Below, one piece after another: positions 1-10,552 of a stretch of 64,000 nt of DNA. This stretch comes from Paramacrobiotus metropolitanus. Its lineage: Eukaryota; Tardigrada; Eutardigrada; Parachela; Macrobiotidae. Below the pieces are notes generated by a model that was given only the letters and a program-made list of their open reading frames with translations, was not told the DNA's origin and made no database searches. How positions within the stretch are numbered: the first letter of the stretch is position 1; each line of letters starts with the position of its first letter. The translations under genes and the position numbers were made by a program. The DNA is taken from the NCBI RefSeq assembly GCF_019649055.1, contig NW_026570237.1, forward strand, positions 1,054,001-1,118,000, read 5' to 3'.

Positions 1-96
1 GCATTAATGTATGTACTATAATACGATTTCGCTACGGTAGGTAATTTAGCTGCTGATTTTGATAAGTCATAGAAAGCTTTTAATAACTGTTTCGAC
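1..96. other. left flank of the Polinton
   Basis: Sequence outside the left terminal inverted repeat, presumed host DNA. No gene is visible. The six bases before the repeat (ttcgac) do not match the six after the right repeat (cacaga), so no target-site duplication marks this junction. Confidence 0.5.
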
Positions 97-480
97 AGAA
101 GAGAAGTAGTAACAACAGCGGTTGATGGTAGTAACAATAGCGGGCTCTCCTATTGGTCGGTTTGGCCTGAGTACCGCCCCCATACACTGTAGGGTATACG
201 AATAGCGGATTATGGTCTGTGCACTGTACTGTATATACGTACAAATCAGTTTGGTCTGATGGTGTGTACGAATAGCGTACAGACCATCTAATGTGTACAA
301 TAGCGTACAGACCATTTAACCTGTGCTGGATGTACTGTGTACAACAGCGTATTGGTCGGTTTGATCTGTATACCGCCTACAATCTACTGTGTACAATAGC
401 GTACAGGCCATGTTCTGTGTACAATAGCGTATTGGTCGGTTTGTTCTGTATACCGCCTATAATCTACTATGTACAAAACC
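97..480 (+). repeat. left terminal inverted repeat with internal subrepeats
   Basis: Matches the reverse complement of 20248-20546. The outermost ~110 bp are nearly identical, including the shared cctattggtcggtttggcct. Further in, the repeat is built from degenerate subrepeats of motifs such as tgtacaatagcgta, ggtcggttt and ataccgcctacaatctact, so the inner boundary is blurred by different subrepeat numbers at the two ends. Confidence 0.85.
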
Positions 481-1172
481 GCATTGGCTGACGTTCTACT
501 AGTACTATACAACTGAAACCAACTGTACTGCATTATCCATGCACTGACTTGTGGTCAAAAGCACAAGCCAAACTATTCCAAGTCATCGTTCTTAGTTTTC
601 ACTTCTGGAAGTCACCATCTAAGGAATTTTATCTGCAGCACTACAACTGGATTAACGTGCGTGATCGTGTGCTATCATTATGGAAGTTGTTTTGCTGGAA
701 ACTGCAAGGTTATTTGCACGTTTGAATATCTTAATGTTGTCATTGTTGATGTCCACGTTGTGTTATTTTTGCACTCGGATCTGTACTGATTTTGGAATAT
801 TTCTCATCTTGAACTGATTGACTGGCACGGAACAGCACGTGTTATCGCAGGCGGAGTGGAGAAGTGTCCGCATTCCGGAGAAATTTCATACGGTAAGTAA
901 ATGTGTACGTGCTAATTCCTCTTTTCCGCACTTTCTCATGGTTTTCATCTCTGCCTACATTTAGTTATACAAAGTTATACAAAGTTATACCTTCCTGGCG
1001 CCGTTCACAAATTTTTTCATAAGATTCCCTCTGTCTAATAACTGTCTCTCCTTCAACTTTGACGCGACAATCTCAAGATTTTATTGTCTTACGAAGTGCA
1101 TGGCGCCGCACCAGGTGCATTCTTACTTTCGCTTCTTTACTTTCCCACGTGCTTCATATGACAATCTCAACA

Positions 1173-1490
1173 TTCCAGCTGCCTAATTACTGTCTTTCTT
1201 GCAAGTCTGACGCGACATTCTCAAGTTTCTTTCATGCTTGACGCGACATTTTCAAGATCCCTGTTGTCTTACCGTCTTGCTTGGCGCCACGCCAGGTGCC
1301 TTCCCACAATCCTTACCACATGCTGCGTAACTTCCAGCTGCCTAATTACTGTCTTTCTTGCAAGTCTGACGCGACATTCTCAAGTTTCTTTCATGCTTGA
1401 CGCGACATTTTCAAGATCCCTGTTGTCTTACCGTCTTGCTTGGCGCCACGCCAGGTGCCTTCCCACAATCCTTACCACATGCTGCGTAAC
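1173..1490. repeat. 159-bp tandem duplication (two copies)
   Basis: The segment beginning ttccagctgcctaattac at 1173 recurs at 1332 with almost no differences, including the sub-motif gacgcgacatt. A more diverged partial copy lies upstream (about 1030-1170). Confidence 0.85.
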
Positions 1491-1579
1491 ATTCCACCTT
1501 TCTGATTTCTGTCTGTCCCTCAACTGTGCCTTGACATTCTGAGATTTTCTAAACGTGTGACTCGATGTTCTCAACCTTT

Positions 1580-2080
1580 TTTTTTTTTCCGGGAAAAATG
1601 ACAACACATAGTACAACTTCATTGGACACAACTTTTTAGATGATAACACATGGTTCAACTTCGTCGGGCGCAACTTTTTTTTTTTTGGAAAATGACAACA
1701 TATAGTACAACTTCATTGGACACAACTTTTTAGATGATAACACATGGTTCAACTTCGTCGGGCGCAACTTTTTTTTTTTTTTTTTTTGGAAAATGACAAC
1801 ACATAGTACAACTTCATTGGACACAACTTTTGAGATAATAACACATGGTTCAACTTCGTCGGGCGCAACTTTTTTTTTTTTTTTTGGAAAATGACAACAC
1901 ATAGTACAACTTCATTGGACACAACTTTTCAGATGATAACACATGGTTCAACTTCGTCGGGCGCAACTTTTTTTTTTTGGAAAATGACAACATATAGTAC
2001 AACTTCATTGGACACAACTTTTAGATGATAACACATGGTTCAACTTCGTCGGGCGCAACTTTTTTTTTTTTTTTTTTTTT
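1580..2080. repeat. five tandem ~92-100 bp units separated by poly-T runs
   Basis: The unit contains gacaacacatagtacaac, ttcattggacacaactttt and ggttcaacttcgtcgggcgc followed by a T-run of varying length (8 to more than 20). Copies end near 1666, 1761, 1861, 1960 and 2051. Near-identity points to recent expansion or homogenisation. Confidence 0.85.
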
Positions 2081-2100
2081 TTTTGTGACTGAAGGCCGCT

Positions 2101-5100
2101 ATGGGACGATGCAAGGAAGTTCCGGTACGAAACCGGAGTCGCAAAACAATCTTAATGGATAAAGAACAGTCACCTGTCCTTTCAACACCAAGATCGTCTG
2201 CTTCATTTACCGGACAATGTCCAAGATGCGGAACGATGGTTGTCAAGCCTTTAAGCGCACATATCTTGCAACACTGCTCGTATCTTTCAAGAGTTTCAAA
2301 GAATTCGCAGAGAAAGAATGTTCTGCGGCTAAACGGGCTGTGGATGCGCTAGAAACGCTGCACTATCCTGGAAAGCGGTTTGTTAAGCAGTTGGATAAAG
2401 TGACCAGTGCTTTGGCTCATGGTTCAGGTGTTCGCGTGGCGAGAACATTCGATGCTGACCATTACAATCGTTATGTAGCGGACCGGGATTTTACCGACTC
2501 TTGGTCGCTCAGCAATCTTGCTGCATCGCTGAATTGTGTCAACTTGAAGAGTCTTCTTCAGATGCTTGCAACGAGAGGCAGCTTCTTGATTCCTGTGTCA
2601 ACAACAAACAAGCAAATGCACAAAGACCTCATTTTTCATGTGTCCGTGATGGTGCTAATCAATAACGGTAGGGATTCGTGTTACGGTTGTAACGATGTCA
2701 TGTCATGTCATGTCTTTCGTAGGCTCAGAAATAAAAATCATGTTCTTCAATCCAAGTGGCAAAAAGTGTTCGTCCAAATTCATTGGCCGCGCCTTCATCG
2801 AAGCTGTTCTGGATGAGTCTAAGCCGTACCCTGAGTTGTACAAATTTTTCCATCAACAATGGCCGGAGATACCTAAAGACTTTCAACACCTGCTGCCGGA
2901 CAGCGTACAACATGGTGCAACATTGTTCAGTGAAGCATGCACGCACTTGTCTCGTTATTTTATCAACACCACTTTGGAAAAGGTAAGCATCAATATTTTC
3001 TTTCTTTATTCATTTTTGTATTATGATTTCTGTACAGGTTGTTTCTGGCCAAGATATACGATTTGCCATGCGTGACACAGCTGTCGAAATCCAGCTGTTT
3101 GGTTGGCAAATGATCTACTCCCGTCATACAACGTTGGAAAAGAGCAATGCCCTGCGTAACAAGATCCAGAAGCGAATTGGCTGCCACTACATTCTAAATT
3201 TGGTCACAGATCTTAGGTATGGCACAGAATTCTACGTGTAAGCAGTACTCTAGCTAATCAAGGGCTTCTTTTGTAGTTCAGAGCCTTCAACATTGAATCA
3301 AGTGGATACTAACTACATTGCTGCCATGGATCATGATCTCATGGATAACGACAACGACTTTGACGACTACGGATATAATTTCGACGAATTCTTCAATCCT
3401 TATTCACCGCCTGGTAGTCCATTCAACTGGTCGCAAGTCTACACACCACCTCAATCGCCAGCCACACAATCCGATGAAGCGCATGAACCCATGGAAGTTA
3501 CTGTGGAAACCGTCCTGGATGTTGATGAAAATGTTCAGGCAGGTGGTGCAGAACCGATGGATGTCGACGTGCAAGACGACGACGATGTGGGAGAAGCTAT
3601 TGTTGCGAATCATGTTCCATCCCAGGAATCACTCAGCCAACCCGTTCATGATGTTAACGTTCCTGAGTCAGGCCAATCCATACCGTCGGAATCAGACTGG
3701 TCCAAAGCTTTTACGCTCCAGAAGATAAGTCACAATCACAACAAAAAGTTCAACCACCATCAGTATTTCTACAGCCTTAAGATCAAATCTTTGCCGCAAG
3801 AGTTTGATACAGTAACTTCCCTAGAAGCATTGCCAGAAGTGTTTAAAGCGGTGTGGAAAGCGTGTTCTAAAGATTTTCAGCCGGACGACGCTGTGTGTAT
3901 AACACTGTTCACCCGGACTATGGAAAATCCAATGCACTTGAAAATGCAATTCTTCAGTAACTTTGATCCGCGTGATTTGACTGAAATGGTGATGAAAATA
4001 AACTCTGGCGGCCTCTTCTGCATTGACGATTCTTTGCGACTCGTTATTCAGCGTACGGTAATCCCCGCTGGAGGTGCTCGTGTACGTAAGCACATTCACT
4101 CGACACATGATCGAAAACGGTTTGCGCGTTCAATTGTGCAAGTTGATGTCGGTTATAATCTATGTCTGCCAGCATGCCTTGTGCTCGGAAGGTTCTATCA
4201 CGATCCTGCAAAGAACATACGAAACTGGAAGCAACTGACTGATAAAAGAGATAAGAAACTGCAAGAACTCGCAGCGAAACTAGTGGAAGAAGCTGGACTT
4301 ACTGTCGGAACAAAGTTTTCCTTAAACGACATTGAACGTTTCCAAACAACTGTCCTTAAAGGGTTCCAGATCAAAGTTGTTGGAGCCGAGCAGGGGAACA
4401 TCATAATTGCCAGGTGTCCCGAAAGGCAAGGGAAGCTGAAAACCATCTATCTTCTGTACGAAAATGGGCATTTCGATCTGATAACCAGTCCATCCGGGTT
4501 TCATCGACGTGGTTATTATTGTGAGTTGTGTGACAAGGCATATGTTCAGAAAGAAAAGCATCGATGCCAAGGTAAATGTAACAAGTGTTATCGTCCGAAA
4601 GAGATTTGTGTCGAGCCAGAGGAAACTAGCAGAATCCTGTGCACTGATTGCAATCGTGAATTCAATAACAACAAGTGCTACGATCTGCACAAGAAAGCAC
4701 GCAAAAACGGTCGTCCATACTGCATGGAATTGTTCATTTGCCCAGATTGCGGAGTTTTTGTAAGTCTACTCAATCGGAAATTCAAGAAGCACGAATGTGG
4801 TGAGATGTTTTGCCATCCATGCCAGGAGTGGGTTGATCAAGCCACGCACAAGTGCTATCTTAAACCGTTGGAACCTCGTGTCCATGGATCGAGTTCAAAT
4901 TACATCTTTTTCGATTATGAAACTTACTTGGACGCAGAAGGAATCCATCGGCCTTGTTACGTCGTGGCACAATACACTAGCGGAGAAGAATTTCGCTTCC
5001 CTCCAGATAATGTGCCAATGGAAGGTTACGACGTTCAGAAAGAGTTTGGCCAATGGGTTTATTCAGAGCAACATCGTGGATACACCTTGATTGCACACAA

Positions 5101-7653
5101 CTTTCGCGGTTACGATGGACACTTCTTACTTTCCTATCTTCTGGAAAACAACCTCAAAGGCGTTGAAGTCATACGACGGGGCAGTCAGCTTCTTGATCTC
5201 CGTTATCCAGCTTTAGAAATAAAGGCGCGCGACACTCTTAACTTTGTCATGACAAAGCTTTCCAATTTCCCAAAGGCTGTTGGCCTGACAGAGTGCGAAT
5301 CCAAGGGCGATTTTCCTCATCGCTTTAACAAGCCTGAAAACTGGGACAAAGTGCTTCCATTCCCCGATGTCGATGATTACATGGCAGACGGCCTGAAGCG
5401 AGCGGACCGAAGAAAGTTTGAACAGTGGCACGCAGAGGAGAAGCAAAAGAAAGGTATGGTTGTTGATTTTTTTTTTTTTTTCTTTTTTTTTTTTGACGAA
5501 TACGTTTTGAAGGTGTTTTCAATTTCCGAGCGGAAATGTCCGACTACTGTTCAAGGGACGTTACTATACTGCGGAAATGTGCTCTCCAGTTCCGCGAAAA
5601 TTTCATCAACATGACCAACGTCGATCCGTTTCAAAACGTTACCATAGCTTCTGCCTGTCAAACGTATTACAAGACCAAGCTGTTAAAGGCTAAAGAAATT
5701 GCCGTTATATCTGCGAATGGTTACCAGCCGAATCGAAAGACAAGTGCCGAAGCAACGCAGTGGCTTGAATGGATCAGCATGAGTCATCCAAACATCGAGC
5801 ACGGTAGGAACGGTAAAGAGCGGAAAATCAATCGCTACTTTGTGGATGGATTCGATCCGAACACTAAAACAGTGTACGAGTACAACGGCTGCGTACATCA
5901 CGGACACCCGGAATGCACCAATGAAGATGACCGGGCACCGTTCTCCTTGAAGAAAATGTCGGAAGTGTACGAGCAGTGGATACGAAAAAAACTTTTTCTG
6001 GAAGGAATGGGTTATAATGTGGAAGAGAAGTGGTCTTGCGAGTGGCTACGTGAAAGAAAAGATCCGGATATACAGCAATTCCTCTTGAACCAGAATCTTC
6101 GTGATCCGCTGCAACCGCGTGATGCCTTTAAAGGTGGCCGTACCAACGCTTCATGTTTGTTCAGAGAAGTCCAAGAAGATGAGCAAATTCTACATTACGA
6201 CATCGTTTCCTTGTACCCGTTTGTCAACAAGAAAGCGGAGTATCCAATCCGGCATCCGAAGATCATCGTGACAAATTTTAGGCCCGTTACGGAATATTTT
6301 GGCCTGGTCAAATGCAAAGTTCTGCCACCTCCACGAATTCGATATCCTGTGTTGCCTGCCACCTTCAATGGTAAGCTTGTGTTCACTTTGTGCCGGACTT
6401 GTGCTGAAAACGGAATAAATGACTATTGTTCGCATTCCGATGAGGAAAGAAGCTTCGAAGGAGTATTTTGCACTCCGGAATTGCACATGGCGCTCCGACA
6501 GGGTTATCAAGTGCAGGAAATTTACGAAGTTTGGCACTGGAACGAAAAGCGTGCGGGTCTATTTCAAGAATATGTGGACAAATTTTTGAAGGAAAAGTTG
6601 GAAGCAAGTGGATTCCCCGCCGGCTGTACAACGCAACGTCAAAAAGAGTTGTATGTTCAAGAAGTTGCCTTGCGCGATGGAATTCTCCTAGACATTAATC
6701 GCATTGAAGATAATCCCGCAAGACGTGCAGTTGCCAAGTTGATGTTAAATTCATTTTGGGGCAAGTTTGGACAAAGAGACAACTTACAGCAGACGGTGTT
6801 CATCTACTCCGTGAAGCAGTATCTGGATTTAGTCAGATCCAAATCTGTTGATATACAGAGCGTTCACGCCGTGACCCCAGAGTGCATGATGGTTACTTAC
6901 TCGCAGAAAGATGACTACAACGAAGGCAGTAACTGTGCCAATCTTGCCATTGCCGCTTTCACTACCAGCCATGCCCGCATTCAGTTGTTTAAGACCATGG
7001 CCAAGCTTGGACCGCGCCTTTTGTATTTTGACACCGACTCTGTCATTTTTGTTCACAAAGAAGGCAAATGGCTTCCTGAAGTCAGTAATGGACTTGGTCA
7101 ATGGAGCAGCGAGTTGAAACCAGACGAACATATTGTGCGCTTTGTCTCCTGCGGTCCCAAAGTCTACAGCTATGAAACAAACACCGGTCGAATTCAGCTG
7201 AAAGTTAAAGGCATGACTCAGAACGGGTACACGGAAGATGTCTTGAACGATGATCTGCAGCGCACTGGAGAGAAACTTGACTTTGACAAGTTGACCGAAA
7301 TCCTGAAAGGCGCTACGATGCCGGTACGTAACAGCTATGGTATCACTATTCTATTGCTCTTATTGATTCCAGTGGTTTTAACATAGGTTGTGTACCCTGA
7401 GTACATGAAGCGGAACTTTAAAGCTCAAGAAATTTCCACTGTCCGTTTGAAAAAGCATCTTCGCATGGTGTACGACAAACGGGTATTGTTGGAAGATTTC
7501 ACCACAGTTCCGTACGGTTTCAAGAAGCCGGTAAGGAAAACACTGCTTGAGCAGACTATAGTTCAGATGTCTATGAAAGTTACGTGCTGTACGACACTCA
7601 GGATATCACACTTGTAATTCATTATATGTACACAGGACCCGCAGCCGGCGTAA
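2101..7653 (+). CDS. polB: protein-primed family B DNA polymerase (Polinton PolB), with introns
   Basis: This is the replicative polymerase of the element. The splice model has exons 2101-2667, 2723-2982, 3038-3216, 3277-5453, 5513-7323, 7387-7530 and 7636-7653. All these introns are GT-AG, 55-105 bp, and frames join exactly; one spans a long poly-T (5454-5512). 3'-5' exonuclease motifs are FDYET (about 4911), HNFRGYD (about 5098) and YCSRD (about 5545). Polymerase motifs are A, YDIVSLYP (about 6196); B, KLMLNSFWGKFG (about 6736); C, YFDTDS (about 7024). Cys pairs before the exonuclease (about 4520-4860) look zinc-binding. An acidic stretch lies at 3320-3700. The first three exons (~350 residues) form an N-terminal extension I do not recognise, opening with a CPxCG...H...C knuckle at about 2218. 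Within exon 1 the frame changes between about 2239 and 2330, either by a weak 53-bp intron (2239-2291) or by a frameshift. The TAA stop overlaps the next ATG (TAATG at 7651). Confidence 0.9.
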
Positions 7654-8060
7654 TGGATTTGTATTTGGAAGATGCCACGACCAAGTGGTACGAGATCAAG
7701 CGTGATTCGTACATGGGATTCCATAAGAAGTCCAAAGCCATTACCTTCTGCAAGACGTTTTCCACCGAAGGAAACCAGCGCTTTGTGTATACCGCCATGG
7801 AATTATCTGCACCGATCGTTGCGCGTATACTGGAATGCATTTCTGACAACACTGTTCAAGAGTTACTGGACTCTTCTGTTCTGAAACGTAAGCCGATGGA
7901 TCTTTTCTTGCATGGTGACGGGACTGATAACTTGAACATAACATTCAAAACTGGGCGATTCTTCTGCATTTACTTCTCCCAGTCTAAGAACAAGCATGTG
8001 GTTAAGTTTGCGCATGATAAGTTCTGCACTATCTTTTCAACCATCCGATCGTTGTACTAA
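7653..8060 (+). CDS. PC4-like small protein 1 (135 aa)
   Basis: First of five related small proteins in the element. I see two similar halves of beta-strand-rich sequence, each ending in a helix: AMELSAPIVARILECI, then VKFAHDKFCTIFSTIRSL at the C-terminus. The layout matches the other four family members and resembles the PC4 ssDNA-binding fold (strand pair, basic residue, I-x-L-[ST], helix). It starts at the ATG overlapping the polymerase stop, so it probably lies on the polymerase transcript. Function is inferred only; divergence is high. Confidence 0.6.
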   Translation: MDLYLEDATTKWYEIKRDSYMGFHKKSKAITFCKTFSTEGNQRFVYTAMELSAPIVARILECISDNTVQELLDSSVLKRKPMDLFLHGDGTDNLNITFKTGRFFCIYFSQSKNKHVVKFAHDKFCTIFSTIRSLY

Positions 8061-8104
8061 AAAAAAACAAAAAAAAACAAAAAAAAAACAAAAAAAAAAA
8101 AAAC
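8060..8104 (+). repeat. A-rich tract with (A)nC repeats
   Basis: Runs of 8-13 A separated by single C directly after the stop codon of the preceding gene. Similar A-runs follow the stop codons at 9453 and 18860. No AATAAA is present here. Confidence 0.6.
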
Positions 8105-8192
8105 CTCATCTCCTTCTGTGTTAGGTTGATCTGGTACAGACAATCTGCCACGGTTGCAGTTGAGGTATCAGAAAGTTCCTGTATCTGACTCA

Positions 8193-8211
8193 ATGGCAGA
8201 TTTCTACCTGC
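8193..8211 (+). promoter_or_regulatory. motif shared by the upstream regions of both BIR genes
   Basis: atggcagatttctacctgc lies about 130 bp before the BIR gene at 8344. A 17/19 match (atggcagatatctgcctgc) lies about 65 bp before the second BIR gene at 19438-19456. No other copy was noticed in the element. The role is unknown. Confidence 0.4.
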
Positions 8212-8343
8212 GGGTGTTCACTGTTCTGAATTGTCAGAAGCATATGATGAATGCTATGACTTACAGTATGCGGGTACAGATTTATCGGGTAAAAAGGCAT
8301 CCTTACTTACTCTGAATGTTTTTTCTCCACACATTCTGCTAAA

Positions 8344-8880
8344 ATGGTTGTCCCTGAGGATCTTAAGCCTACGTTTACTCACGTTCGTCGTGACTATCAA
8401 GACGACGTGGTGATTTATAACTCGAACATGGCCGATGTGAATAAGCGCGTTGAAACTTTCTTCGGGAATCTTAACCATTTTCCTGGTTTGGATATCTATT
8501 ACTTGGCTGACGCCGGCTTCTACCATATTGGTGAAGGCCGCCTGCATTGCTTCACTTGTGGTGTAGGACTTGAAGGCTTGCTACCGTTTGAAGATATTAA
8601 CGTAAACCACGCCAGATACAGCTGGTCATGCGAGCACTTGAACTATCTTGCCAGTAAGAAGTTTATCAGAAATGTGTTGGACGTCGATGAACAGTTGAGT
8701 GTATGGGCTAAAACTCAATGGAATCGAAAAGCGTTGATATTCCGTTGTGGGTGTGACTCCGATGCAGAAGATCATTCTGATGGATCGCACACTAATTCCG
8801 ATATGGAACTGGACAATCTGCCGGATGATGCAGTAGTTGTGGCTGTTGGTGGAGTAGATATCTGTCCTCCATATCCTTAA
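8344..8880 (+). CDS. single-BIR IAP-like protein (178 aa)
   Basis: Residues about 33-100 form a baculovirus-IAP-repeat domain: LADAGFYHIGEGRLHCFTCG, then NHARY and a final Cys. Zinc ligands are C69, C72, H89 and C96 with canonical spacing (C-x2-C-x16-H-x6-C). The C-terminal ~60 residues are acidic (Asp/Ser-rich) and no RING is present. BIR proteins bind caspases or other IAP partners and can block apoptosis, so the likely role is suppression of host-cell death. BIR domains also occur in cell-division proteins, so this role is an inference. The start chosen is the first ATG; a later ATG at 8428 would still keep the domain. Confidence 0.85.
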   Translation: MVVPEDLKPTFTHVRRDYQDDVVIYNSNMADVNKRVETFFGNLNHFPGLDIYYLADAGFYHIGEGRLHCFTCGVGLEGLLPFEDINVNHARYSWSCEHLNYLASKKFIRNVLDVDEQLSVWAKTQWNRKALIFRCGCDSDAEDHSDGSHTNSDMELDNLPDDAVVVAVGGVDICPPYP

Positions 8881-9021
8881 TTATGCTATTCTTATGAGCA
8901 GAAGTAAATATGACAGATGCATGTTAAGCATTATCTTGCACGGTGTTTTTAGTCGATAAAGTTCACACTTGCTTCATTTTTGCACTGCTTGCAGTTAACA
9001 ATACTGAATTCTTCGTTTACA

Positions 9022-9453
9022 ATGGATTTCCCCGAACTCAAGTATCAGTTTCAGGACGGAAACGTCAAGTGTTATGAGATCACCAGCAAATCTTCACTGT
9101 GGTACGATACTATCGGCAACACTGTCCTTCTGGCCCGCAGCTCTGCCGCTGATGGACTCATGACTGCCAGACAGAAGGGCATCATACTGGACTTACCCGC
9201 TATCAACAATCTTCTCCTATTGCTGAAAGAAGGAAAAATCCGACATGGTTTGGATGCAGCATGCATTGGACAATCCCCGAAGTATACACATGTTAAGGAT
9301 GCTGACGATGCTGTCATCGACATCAAGTTGGCTTACCATACCGCCTTTGGACGCACGATTTCCATCTCCCTTGAAGGGGCCTCAATCATGCTGGGCTACC
9401 GGAATTTCCGAAGTGTGTGCAAGTTACTCACTCAACTCGTTCCTAAAGTTTAA
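9022..9453 (+). CDS. PC4-like small protein 2 (143 aa)
   Basis: The member most like cellular PC4/p15. After a strand pair (VKCYEITSKSSLWYD, then NTVLLARSSAAD) comes TARQKGIILDLPAINNLLLL, which matches the PC4 pattern of a basic residue, K-G-I-x-L and an amphipathic helix. The second half repeats the theme (ISISLEGASIMLGYRNFRSV, then CKLLTQLV). It is followed directly by an A-run and structured element a. Confidence 0.65.
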   Translation: MDFPELKYQFQDGNVKCYEITSKSSLWYDTIGNTVLLARSSAADGLMTARQKGIILDLPAINNLLLLLKEGKIRHGLDAACIGQSPKYTHVKDADDAVIDIKLAYHTAFGRTISISLEGASIMLGYRNFRSVCKLLTQLVPKV

Positions 9454-9470
9454 ATAATCATTTGCAGTTT

Positions 9471-9570
9471 AAAAAAAAAAAAAAAAAAAAAATAAAAAAA
9501 GGGCGTTGCCCCAAATCTGCGTTATTTTTAGCTTGTCTATGGCCAGGCTGAAAGTAACGTGGTTTTGGGT
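9471..9570 (+). promoter_or_regulatory. structured intergenic element, copy a
   Basis: An A-run, then gggcgttgccccaaat (9501-9516), agcttgtctatggccaggct (9530-9549) and ttttggg (9563-9569). It can form hairpin GGGC/GCCC, hairpin AGCTTG/CAGGCT and an outer pairing CCCAAA/TTTGGG. Copies b (10926-11015) and c (18859-18965) share the layout with compensatory changes. Copy a lies upstream of the TBP gene. Confidence 0.7.
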
Positions 9571-9690
9571 AGCACTCTGAAAACGGGAAAGTTCCGGAGT
9601 TCTCAGATAGGCGTAACCTGCTTTTGGATTGGTTAACGGTGAACGGAAATTCCTACTACCGTTCAGTGGTAGAAACGATCTGATGAAACG

Positions 9691-9697
9691 TATAAAA
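9691..9697 (+). promoter_or_regulatory. TATA box upstream of the TBP-like gene
   Basis: tataaaa lies 67 bp before the ATG at 9764. A start site about 25-30 bp downstream would leave a short leader and would exclude the upstream in-frame ATG at 9683, which is why I start the protein at 9764. Confidence 0.5.
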
Positions 9698-9763
9698 TGG
9701 TCATGTAGCAGAGTATTGGACATCAGTTTTAGTCCATTTTCGGTTTTCTTGCTTGGCATAAAA

Positions 9764-10552
9764 ATGATTCACCACTTCATAACCGTTGTTGTCTTTGACT
9801 GCAAGTTTGATCTGCAGAAAATTGCATCGTCCACCAAGTGTACATCTGTGAAGGATTTTAAGGCGCTTAATCTGACATCCTATGATGGTAGCTACTGTCA
9901 AGTTTTCAGTTCAGGCAAGGCAATCATCAATGGCGGCACTTCAGAGAAAGAAGTACGCACATTGTTGAAGCGATACCGTTTCCGTTTAACACACCTCGGC
10001 TATACTGCCAATGTCGTTAGCAAGCGCACTGCGAATATTATGGCTACGTACGACCATCAGCATCCGATCAACTTGTATAAGTTCGCGAAAGCTCAGAAGT
10101 TGTATTATGAACCGGAGTTGTTTGACGCAGCCAAAATGCGATACGCCGATTTGGGTATAACCGTGAAAGTTTTCAGTTCCGGAAAATGTACGATTTTAGG
10201 TGCCAAAAGTGTGAAAGCAGTAGATATTTGCATTGACCGTCTTCGAGCCACACTGCCATCCAATCCACCGCCGTCTCCTGACTTCGATGTAAGTTCCGTT
10301 CGCAAGAAGCGAAAATCCATTAACTCTGACATTGACGAATTCGTGCGCGAGCTGGAGGCAGAGATGATGCGCGAATCAGAAGGTAGAACAACCGTTAGTC
10401 AAGGCACACAGACTACGCCTCGTAAACGAAAACGATCCATCCCCACAAGATTGATCTTAGCCAGACAGTACAACAGGAAAAGTGCAACGACATGGAAGAA
10501 TGGCTGCAGGCAATTGAGAAGTGCGGAAAAGAGGAGCCAGCCCTTACTTTGA
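9764..10552 (+). CDS. TATA-binding-protein homologue (about 262 aa)
   Basis: Residues 6-165 form the two imperfect TBP repeats. Repeat 1 has DCKFDLQKIA, DFKAL and QVFSSGKAIINGG; repeat 2 has YEPELF (115-120) and VKVFSSGKCTILGAKS (134-149). FxSGK...GAKS and YEPELF are signature TBP motifs. The four phenylalanines that kink TATA DNA in cellular TBP correspond to F32, F48, F120 and F137, all present with near-normal spacing (16 and 17). It should bind promoter DNA in the nucleus and recruit TFIIB/RNA polymerase II or an element-specific factor. The C-terminal ~90 residues are basic/acidic and low-complexity. The frame probably changes at about 10430-10450, because the overlapping frame continues with better-looking sequence to 10734. 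Highly diverged from host TBP, so not a recent host copy. Confidence 0.88.
   Translation: MIHHFITVVVFDCKFDLQKIASSTKCTSVKDFKALNLTSYDGSYCQVFSSGKAIINGGTSEKEVRTLLKRYRFRLTHLGYTANVVSKRTANIMATYDHQHPINLYKFAKAQKLYYEPELFDAAKMRYADLGITVKVFSSGKCTILGAKSVKAVDICIDRLRATLPSNPPPSPDFDVSSVRKKRKSINSDIDEFVRELEAEMMRESEGRTTVSQGTQTTPRKRKRSIPTRLILARQYNRKSATTWKNGCRQLRSAEKRSQPLL

Larger units (their letters stand above)
481..2100. other. subterminal non-coding region with tandem repeats
   Basis: No convincing gene. It contains three short direct repeats (gttatacaaa type, about 965-990), a 159-bp tandem duplication (1173-1490) and five ~98-bp units (about 1580-2080). A strong splice-donor-like gtaagtaaat starts at 893 and could end a non-coding leader exon for the polymerase transcript; no matching acceptor can be proven. 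Confidence 0.5.

Noticed and set aside
67-491. Short ORFs inside the left terminal repeat
   Set aside because: They follow the subrepeats, differ between the two ends and have no protein-like features.
1580-2080. CRISPR-like or coding tandem repeat
   Set aside because: Units are contiguous ~98-bp tandem copies with poly-T tails, not short repeats with unique spacers. The minus-strand ORFs across them are just repeats read through.
2239-2291. 53-bp intron at the start of the polymerase gene as certain
   Set aside because: The length and phase fit, but the donor gttgtc is weak and the intron would remove half of a plausible zinc knuckle; a frameshift is equally likely.
3821-4690. Minus-strand ORFs inside the polymerase gene
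   Set aside because: Shadow frames of the conserved polymerase exons, with no start context or motif.
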